Below, in pieces: positions 58,810 through 64,000 of a DNA stretch of 64,000 nt (position 1 is its first letter; every line of letters begins with the position of its first letter). Under the pieces are notes generated by a model that saw only the letters and a list, made by a program, of their open reading frames with translations, did not search any database and was not told the DNA's origin. This DNA is from Solemya velum gill symbiont (GTDB taxonomy: Bacteria > Pseudomonadota > Gammaproteobacteria > Chromatiales > Chromatiaceae). The stretch covers positions 1,054,001 through 1,118,000 of the forward strand of contig NZ_JRAA01000001.1 of NCBI RefSeq assembly GCF_000787395.1, written 5' to 3'. The position numbers were made by a program, and so were the translations under genes.

Positions 58810-59280
58810 ATGTCAGAGCAGGCGCGTTTCACGCTGACGCTTGAACACCTTGAGGATTACGAGTTCAAGGTGAAGTTCGATAAAAAAGCACTCGACGACA
58901 TGATTGTCGATGAGCCACCTCCTTTGGGCATGCTGGCCGGTCCCAATCCCTCACGCCTGCTGGCTGTCTCGGCAGCCAACTGTTTGAGCGCGAGCCTCCT
59001 TCATTGTATTAATCGCGGTGAACCATTGCCCGGCAGTGTGACTACCGAGGTGACGGCAACGATAGTACGCAATGAAAAGAAGCGTCTTCGCATTGGTGGC
59101 ATGAGTATCAAGCTGAAAATGTCGGAGGATCTCTCCAATGCAGCAAAGGCGAAGCGTTGCCTCGCACTGTTCGAGGATTTCTGCGTGGTCACAGACTCGA
59201 TTCGGCAGGGTATCCCGATCACGGTCGAAGTTGAGAACAGTGAAGGTGAGGTGGTCTACCAGAATGAAGATGAAGCCTGA
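58810..59280 (+). CDS. OsmC-family protein
   Basis: OsmC/Ohr-fold protein with the two reactive cysteines in AANCLSASLLHC and FEDFCVVTDSIRQG, as expected for peroxide-reducing members; the fold also includes proteins with other roles. The length of 156 is typical. It follows the hydrolase gene by 20 bp with GGAG before its start and overlaps hslO by 17 bp, so it may form an oxidative-stress pair with it. Physiological substrate is unknown. Confidence 0.9.
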   Translation: MSEQARFTLTLEHLEDYEFKVKFDKKALDDMIVDEPPPLGMLAGPNPSRLLAVSAANCLSASLLHCINRGEPLPGSVTTEVTATIVRNEKKRLRIGGMSIKLKMSEDLSNAAKAKRCLALFEDFCVVTDSIRQGIPITVEVENSEGEVVYQNEDEA

Positions 59281-59926
59281 AGCAGATCTGCAGCAACGTT
59301 TCCTGTTTGACACTATGGGTGTCAGGGGTGAGTTGGTACGGCTTGATAGCAGTTTCAAGGCACTGCTTGAGAACCATGATTATCCGCGGGAAATCAAGGC
59401 GCAGCTGGGTGAGGCACTGTCAGCAGCTGCGCTGCTTGCATCTACCATCAAGCTTGACGGCGCCTTGATCATGCAGGTTGAAGGTGATGGCCCGATGCGA
59501 ACACTGATTGCCCAGGCAAACAGTGATAATACTGTCCGCGGTTTGGCACATTATGATGACAGCTTTGAAACCGCTGCCGGTTTTTCTGAGCTTGTCGGCC
59601 AGGGACGCATGGTGATCACTATTGATGCACAGGGTAGTGAGCGTTACCAGGGCATAGTTGAACTTAAAGGCGATTCAATTGCAGAGACATTGAAAACCTA
59701 TTTCACTCAATCAGAGCAGTTGCCAACACAGCTATGGTTGACGAGTATCGATGGTATGGCTGCAGGTCTGTTGCTGAATATGGGCAAGGAGGAGGTGGAA
59801 AGCCTGCTCGAAGAGATGGATGTTGTTGAGACACACTGTGATTTCTGTATGGCAAAATACAATTTTGATGCAGTTGATGTTGCTGCGCTTTTCAGTGATG
59901 CCATGCCTGCGGAGAAGGGCCAGTAA
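59264..59926 (+). CDS. hslO: Hsp33-family chaperone with internal deletion
   Basis: Hsp33 is a redox-activated holdase; four cysteines (CxC and CxxC) bind zinc in the reduced state. The N-terminal domain is intact from QQRFLFDTMGVRGELVRLD to YFTQSEQLPTQLWL. After AAGLLLN, however, the sequence jumps to MGKEEVESLLEEMDVVE and HCDFCMAKYNFDAVD. In E. coli about 70 residues lie between these points, including the linker and the first CxC. Only the CDFC pair is left, and the product is 220 residues instead of about 290. The frame is unbroken, so this is an in-frame deletion and not a frameshift. The ATG at 59264 lies inside the osmC end; an ATG at 59270 is also possible. Confidence 0.9.
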   Translation: MKMKPEADLQQRFLFDTMGVRGELVRLDSSFKALLENHDYPREIKAQLGEALSAAALLASTIKLDGALIMQVEGDGPMRTLIAQANSDNTVRGLAHYDDSFETAAGFSELVGQGRMVITIDAQGSERYQGIVELKGDSIAETLKTYFTQSEQLPTQLWLTSIDGMAAGLLLNMGKEEVESLLEEMDVVETHCDFCMAKYNFDAVDVAALFSDAMPAEKGQ

Positions 59927-59958
59927 CAAATCGGGTTTGTGTGTGGCATTCCATAAAC

Positions 59959-60034
59959 CGTCATCCCGGTCTTTACTTGGTGAAGAACCGGGATCTGATG
60001 TACTGTTCGGATCCCCGCGTGCGCGGGGATGACG
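59959..60034. repeat. Dispersed intergenic palindromic repeat, copy 2
   Basis: A 76-bp segment bounded by CGTCA and TGACG, containing two hairpins: CCCGG...CCGGG (with ACTTGGTGAAGA between) and ATCCCCGCG-TGCGCGGGGAT. Its outer organisation matches the segment at 32351-32430. It lies between the convergent hslO and tag genes. Confidence 0.6.
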
Positions 60035-60041
60035 AATAAAT

Positions 60042-60653
60042 TCAGGTGGAACCTGATCCCATTAGGGTAATTAATTCCCGGTGTCTATAACAGTCAGTCG
60101 TATGGTCATTGACCATGCCAATCGACTGCATAAATGCATAACAGATAGTTGGGCCGACAAAGCGGCAGCCGTAACTTTTCAGTGCCTTGCTGAGCTGTAC
60201 GGACAGCTCTGTCTGTGCCGGTATATCTGAAACGGTTTTCCACTTGTTGTGTTGTGTTTCGCCATTTACAAAACTCCACAAGAAGGCATCGAGTGAGCCG
60301 TGCTCCTGGCGGATTTTCTGTACTGCACGTGCATTGTCGATGGTAGAACTGATCTTCAGGCGGTTACGCACAATACCGGCATCGCCCATCAGGCTCTCGA
60401 ACTTGCTGTCGTCATAAGCGGAGACTTTATCGATATCGAAATTATCGAAAGCCAGCTTGTAATTTTCCCGCTTGCGTAAAATGGTGATCCAGCTGAGCCC
60501 TGCCTGCGCCCCCTCGAGGGTCAGCATTTCGAAGAGCTTCCTGTCATTGTGTACGGGCACGCCCCAGTCGCTATCGTGATAAGCGACATAGAGAGGATCA
60601 TCACCGCACCATGTACAACGCCGGGTAAGATCAGTCGTCCGTTTTTTGCTCAT
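60042..60653 (-). CDS. tag: DNA-3-methyladenine glycosylase I
   Basis: Base-excision enzyme removing 3-methyladenine from alkylated DNA. Recognised by CTWCGDDPLYVAYHDSDWGVP (as CTWCGDDPLY and YHDSDWGVP), LEGAQAGLSWITIL, KSYGCRFVGPTICYAFMQS and VNDHTTDCYRH; the zinc-site Cys and His residues are in the first and last of these. The 203 residues are close to the E. coli length. The start lies inside the phoH 3-prime end, a 23-bp overlap, which suggests coupling to the miaB-phoH operon. Confidence 0.95.
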   Translation of the reverse strand: MSKKRTTDLTRRCTWCGDDPLYVAYHDSDWGVPVHNDRKLFEMLTLEGAQAGLSWITILRKRENYKLAFDNFDIDKVSAYDDSKFESLMGDAGIVRNRLKISSTIDNARAVQKIRQEHGSLDAFLWSFVNGETQHNKWKTVSDIPAQTELSVQLSKALKSYGCRFVGPTICYAFMQSIGMVNDHTTDCYRHRELITLMGSGST

Positions 60654-61602
60654 AAGCCTCGATTACCTTTTGCACCAGCTTGTGACGCACTACGTCATGT
60701 GAGTTGAAAAAGGTGAAGCTGATGCCATCGATATCTGCAAGTACATCAATCGCCTCACGCAGTCCTGATCGTTTGCCTGTCGGCAGGTCAACCTGGGTTA
60801 TGTCACCAGTAATGACTGCGGTGGATCCGAAACCGATTCGTGTGAGAAACATTTTCATCTGCTCGGTGGTGGTGTTCTGTGCCTCGTCGAGAATGATGAA
60901 GGATTCATTGAGTGTACGCCCGCGCATGTAGGCCAGGGGTGCGACCTCGATAACATTGCGTTCAATCAACTTGTGTACGCGTTCAAATCCGAGCATTTCA
61001 TACAGGGCATCGTAAAGCGGACGCAGGTAGGGGTCGATTTTCTGGCTCAAATCTCCGGGTAAAAAGCCGAGCTTCTCACCCGCTTCGACAGCCGGACGTA
61101 CAAGCAGAATACGGCGTGCGGTCTGGCGTTCGAGTGCATCCACGGCACAGGCAACAGCGAGAAAAGTTTTACCTGTTCCTGCCGGTCCGATACCGAAGTT
61201 GATGTCGTGCGTCACGACCTTGTGGAGGTATTCTTTCTGGTAAGGGCCGCGTCCACGCACCATGCCGCGGCGGGTTTTTATCACGACCTCCTGCGGTTCA
61301 TGTGCAGGCTTTTTGGCGAGTAACTCTTCTATACCGGCCTGTTGCAGGGCAAGGTGGGTGCGCTCTGCATCCAGGGCTTCATTTGTGGTATCACGGTAGA
61401 GTTCAGTGATCAGCTCTTCAGCTGCATTGACCGCACTGTCCGGACCAACCAGGCTGAAATCATGGCCGCGATTATTGATCTCTATGCCGAGCTGGCGCTC
61501 GATCTGGTGCAGGTGTTCCTCGAGCGGACCACAGAGATTTGATAGACGCTCGTTATCCTGTGGCTCGAGTGCCAGTTGCAGTGTTGTTGGGTGGTCATTC
61601 AT
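60631..61602 (-). CDS. ybeZ: PhoH-family protein (YbeZ)
   Basis: Predicted RNA helicase-like ATPase of the PhoH/YbeZ group, linked to ribosome and RNA quality control with the endonuclease YbeY. Walker A is [16 protein letters not shown], Walker [14 protein letters not shown]. Other blocks are [19 protein letters not shown] and [12 protein letters not shown]. The length is 323. It overlaps miaB by four bases. In most Gammaproteobacteria ybeY follows next; here the position is taken by tag, and ybeY is not in the window. Confidence 0.95.
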   Translation of the reverse strand: MNDHPTTLQLALEPQDNERLSNLCGPLEEHLHQIERQLGIEINNRGHDFSLVGPDSAVNAAEELITELYRDTTNEALDAERTHLALQQAGIEELLAKKPAHEPQEVVIKTRRGMVRGRGPYQKEYLHKVVTHDINFGIGPAGTGKTFLAVACAVDALERQTARRILLVRPAVEAGEKLGFLPGDLSQKIDPYLRPLYDALYEMLGFERVHKLIERNVIEVAPLAYMRGRTLNESFIILDEAQNTTTEQMKMFLTRIGFGSTAVITGDITQVDLPTGKRSGLREAIDVLADIDGISFTFFNSHDVVRHKLVQKVIEAYEQKTDD

Positions 61603-62930
61603 TGCTTGTCTGCCATCTCGCCGCGTAGCGAGTTGGGAAAGGCCTCCGTAATACGTACATCGACGAATTGTCCGATCAGTTCTTGTGATCCCTTGAAGTT
61701 GACCACGCGATTATTCTCGGTACGCCCGGAAATTTCGTCCGGATCCTTGCGCGCAGGGCGGTCGACAAGTACACGCTGTGTGGTGCCGACCATCTGCCTG
61801 CTAAAGCGTTGCGCATTACTGTTGATCGCCTGCTGCAAGCGTTGCAGGCGTGCCTGCTTGGCTTCCATGGGCACGTCGTCGGTATAGTCAGCGGCAGGCG
61901 TACCGGGGCGCTGGCTGTAGATAAAACTGAAAGAGTGGTCGAAGTCGATCTCCTCGATCAGTTTCATTGTCTGTTCGAAATCGGTATCGGTTTCACCGGG
62001 GAAACCGATGATGAAGTCGGACGACATGCTCATATCGGGGCGGAGTTCACGTAGACGGCGAATTTTCTGCTTGTATTCAAACGCGGTATGGCCGCGTTTC
62101 ATGCGCATAAGAATCTGGTCCGAACCACTCTGAACAGGCAGGTGAAGATGACTGACCAGTTCGGGTACATCTGCATAGACATCGACCAGCGAATCACTGA
62201 ACTCGACAGGATGCGAGGTGGTGAAGCGGATGCGATCAATACCATCAATTGCAGCAACATAGCGGATCAGCAGTGCAAGATCTGCGATCTCATCGTCATG
62301 CATCTTGCCTCGGTAGGCATTCACGTTCTGTCCCAACAGGTTGACTTCACGTACTCCCTGGTCAGCAAGTTGTGCGACTTCAGCGAGTACATCATCAAAG
62401 GGTCGGCTGATCTCTTCTCCGCGTGTGTAGGGTACAACACAAAAGGTACAGTACTTGGAGCAGCCCTCCATGATGGAGACAAACGCTGTGGGTCCCTCGG
62501 CACGCGGCTCGGGAAGGCGGTCGAACTTCTCGATTTCAGGGAAGCTGACATCAACCTGGTGCCCACCTTCACTCCTGATGCTGTCCAGCATCATCGGCAG
62601 GCGATGCAGGGTCTGGGGTCCGAAGACGAGGTCTACAAAGGGCGCGCGTTTGGTTATGGCATCGCCTTCCTGGCTCGCAACACAACCACCAACACCAATA
62701 ACGAGATCAGGATTTTTCTGTTTCAGTGGACGCCAGCGACCAAGCTGGTGGAACACCTTTTCCTGCGCCTTTTCGCGCACTGAGCAGGTGTTCAGCAGTA
62801 GCACGTCAGCTTCTTCAGGAGTGTCTGTCAGTTCCAGGTTGTGTGACTCACGCAGGACATCGAACATTTTGTCCGAGTCATACTCGTTCATCTGGCAACC
62901 GAAGGTCTGGATGTAAATTTTACCGCTCAT
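61599..62930 (-). CDS. miaB: tRNA-2-methylthio-N6-isopentenyladenosine synthase
   Basis: Radical SAM methylthiotransferase modifying A37 of tRNAs reading UNN codons. The N-terminal UPF0004 domain binds a cluster through Cys in [24 protein letters not shown] and GGCVASQEG. The radical SAM motif is [20 protein letters not shown] (CxxxCxxC). A C-terminal TRAM domain ([20 protein letters not shown] region) completes the 443-residue protein. It starts the miaB-phoH-tag unit; xerC lies 62 bp upstream in the same direction. Confidence 0.97.
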   Translation of the reverse strand: MSGKIYIQTFGCQMNEYDSDKMFDVLRESHNLELTDTPEEADVLLLNTCSVREKAQEKVFHQLGRWRPLKQKNPDLVIGVGGCVASQEGDAITKRAPFVDLVFGPQTLHRLPMMLDSIRSEGGHQVDVSFPEIEKFDRLPEPRAEGPTAFVSIMEGCSKYCTFCVVPYTRGEEISRPFDDVLAEVAQLADQGVREVNLLGQNVNAYRGKMHDDEIADLALLIRYVAAIDGIDRIRFTTSHPVEFSDSLVDVYADVPELVSHLHLPVQSGSDQILMRMKRGHTAFEYKQKIRRLRELRPDMSMSSDFIIGFPGETDTDFEQTMKLIEEIDFDHSFSFIYSQRPGTPAADYTDDVPMEAKQARLQRLQQAINSNAQRFSRQMVGTTQRVLVDRPARKDPDEISGRTENNRVVNFKGSQELIGQFVDVRITEAFPNSLRGEMADKQ

Positions 62931-62992
62931 GTAAGTTCATGTTTTATCAACAGGGCGGCAATTATACGGCAATTCAGCATCAGAGGTTTCCC

Positions 62993-63958
62993 CTACTTGC
63001 CGTTTTCCTTCTCGGCAGGAGTCTCATCACTTTCCTTGTTCCGCCGTGCACGCGGATGCGCCTTGTCGTAGACCTGGGCCAGGTGCTGGAAATCGAGGTG
63101 GGTATAGATCTGAGTGGTGCTGATATCTGCGTGCCCGAGCAACTCCTGCACGGCACGCAGATCACCGGAAGATTCGAGCAGATGAGAGGCAAAGGAGTGG
63201 CGCAGCATGTGAGGAGTCAGGTGCCTGTTGGTCTCCTGTTTGACGGCACGTTCGGCAACACATTTCTCAACCATTCTGGGACTGATGCGGCTGCCGCGAA
63301 CGCCGGTGAAGAGAGCAGTTTCACCCTCTTTTGCCATATCGCCACGTACTTTCAGCCATGCATCAATAGCATCGCGTGCCATGCGTCCAAGGGGGATACG
63401 GCGGGTTTTGCTGCCCTTGCCGGTAACCTCAAGCTGGTTGTCCTCTGAGGGGATATCATTGACATCAAGTGACACCAGTTCAGCCAGGCGCAAGCCACAA
63501 GCATAGAGCAACTCGAGCATGGCACGATCACGCAAGGCAAGTGGATCGGTCTCACGGATCGTCAGTAGCTGGTTGACCTGGTCGGCATCCAGTGACTTGG
63601 GCAGGCGCCTGGCAATTTTCGGTGCACGCACGCCTTCTGCCGGATTGATGCCGGTAACACCTTCACGAATCAGGAATCGGAATAGCGCACGCAGGCTTGA
63701 GAGTACACGCTGCAGGCTTTTCGCGGTTGTGCCGTTACGGTGGCGCCAGGCAGCGTAGGCGCGTACATGGTGCTGTGTAATCTCCTTCGGATGGCTGACA
63801 TCCGCTTGCCGGAGCCATTCGCGAAAGCGTTCGATATCGCCCTGGTAGGCAGAGAGTGTACGTGGAGAGAGGCGCCTTTCGTAGGCGAGATAGTCATGAA
63901 AGCGTTCAACCAGTTCCCTGGCTATTGCCTGCCGGGAGTTGTTGTCGCCTTCACTCAT
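62993..63958 (-). CDS. xerC: Tyrosine recombinase XerC
   Basis: Site-specific recombinase that, with XerD, resolves chromosome dimers at dif. Catalytic residues are visible as Arg in YACGLRLAELVSLD, Lys in VTGKGSKTRRIPLG, His-x-x-Arg in LTPHMLRHSFASHLL, His in LGHADISTTQIYTHL and the Tyr there. The C-terminus VYDKAHPRARR distinguishes XerC from XerD. The length of 321 includes a short charged tail. The start overlaps the stop of an upstream gene (ATGA). Confidence 0.95.
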   Translation of the reverse strand: MSEGDNNSRQAIARELVERFHDYLAYERRLSPRTLSAYQGDIERFREWLRQADVSHPKEITQHHVRAYAAWRHRNGTTAKSLQRVLSSLRALFRFLIREGVTGINPAEGVRAPKIARRLPKSLDADQVNQLLTIRETDPLALRDRAMLELLYACGLRLAELVSLDVNDIPSEDNQLEVTGKGSKTRRIPLGRMARDAIDAWLKVRGDMAKEGETALFTGVRGSRISPRMVEKCVAERAVKQETNRHLTPHMLRHSFASHLLESSGDLRAVQELLGHADISTTQIYTHLDFQHLAQVYDKAHPRARRNKESDETPAEKENGK

Positions 63959-64000
63959 CTGTCATCCGACTGTTGAAAGCGCGAGATGGCATAGCTGGCG
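63955..64000 (-). CDS. 3-prime end of an upstream gene, possibly DUF484 family
   Basis: Only the last 14 codons and the stop are inside the window, reading ASYAISRFQQSDDR. The TGA overlaps the xerC start by ATGA, which supports this frame. In many Gammaproteobacteria a DUF484 gene lies directly before xerC, and a helical tail like this would fit, but the fragment is too short to prove it. Confidence 0.4.
   Translation of the reverse strand, partial: ASYAISRFQQSDDR

Noticed and set aside
62088-62783. 231-residue frame antisense to miaB
   Set aside because: It mirrors the codon structure of miaB, has no ribosome site and encodes no recognisable protein; miaB on the opposite strand is certain.
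62993-63958. Integrase marking a genomic island at the right edge
   Set aside because: The C-terminal VYDKAHPRARR and the gene context fit housekeeping XerC; no island genes or att-like repeats are present.

Overview
The window reads as a chromosomal segment of a Gammaproteobacterium of moderate GC. Supporting traits are a two-subunit glycyl-tRNA synthetase (glyQS), a glnA - DUF4124 - ntrBC nitrogen block with sigma-54 and NtrC signatures, an mlaFEDCB-murA-hisGDC run, degS beside ybgI, hslO, prlC, class I XerC and a miaB-phoH pair. Several genes hint at a sulfur-metabolising lineage (inference): an MnmA/ThiI-like thiolase operon with tusA, a CysB-type regulator divergent from a DsrC/TusE-fold protein without the active cysteines, a TtcA-type protein, rubrerythrin, and an exported Pro/Gly/Tyr-rich protein that recalls sulfur-globule-type proteins. 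No prophage, CRISPR array, insertion sequence, rRNA or tRNA gene was found.

Layout. 1-3950 (minus): glyS (cut at the left edge), glyQ, and an exported proline-rich protein. 4152-6636 (plus): PP-loop thiolase, tusA and a cation diffusion facilitator. 6638-11532: nitrogen block with two NtrC half-site pairs and two -24/-12 promoters. 11723-15117: an unknown gene, hemG, a large nested palindrome of about 370 bp, a small coiled-coil gene, class 1B pyrD, and trmL. 15143-23838: prlC, ubiD, rubrerythrin, an MBL hydrolase, ybgI/degS and a Na/Ca antiporter. 24052-31453: Mla lipid-transport operon, murA, hisGDC. 31467-32323: a decayed TraB/GumN lipoprotein gene. 32433-36281: Fe(III) ABC transporter behind a Fur-like box. 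36390-43408: purU, pyrE, an unknown gene, a SIMPL protein and a very large FAD/Fe-S oxidase. 43551-49556: hydroxyacid dehydrogenase, an AT-rich TPR-sulfotransferase, YgiQ radical SAM protein and CysB-type regulator. 49666-54671: DsrC-like protein, a four-CBS/four-PAS/GGDEF/EAL protein, TtcA. 54798-59926: paraslipin/NfeD, SLC13-RCK transporter, dienelactone hydrolase, OsmC, and a shortened Hsp33. 60042-63958: tag, phoH, miaB, xerC and the tail of one more gene.

Most genes are ordinary housekeeping functions. The parts most worth a second look are: (a) the nested palindrome at 12769-13140; (b) the cysteine-less DsrC-like protein divergent from a CysB-type regulator with a perfect dyad between them; (c) the thiolase-TusA-CDF operon; (d) an Hsp33 that has lost about 70 residues in frame, including two of the four redox cysteines; (e) a GumN-type gene with a deletion and frameshift near its end; (f) a sigma-54 promoter placed so that ntrB would be translated from an almost leaderless message. 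I did not find a clearly new multi-gene defence or biosynthetic system.
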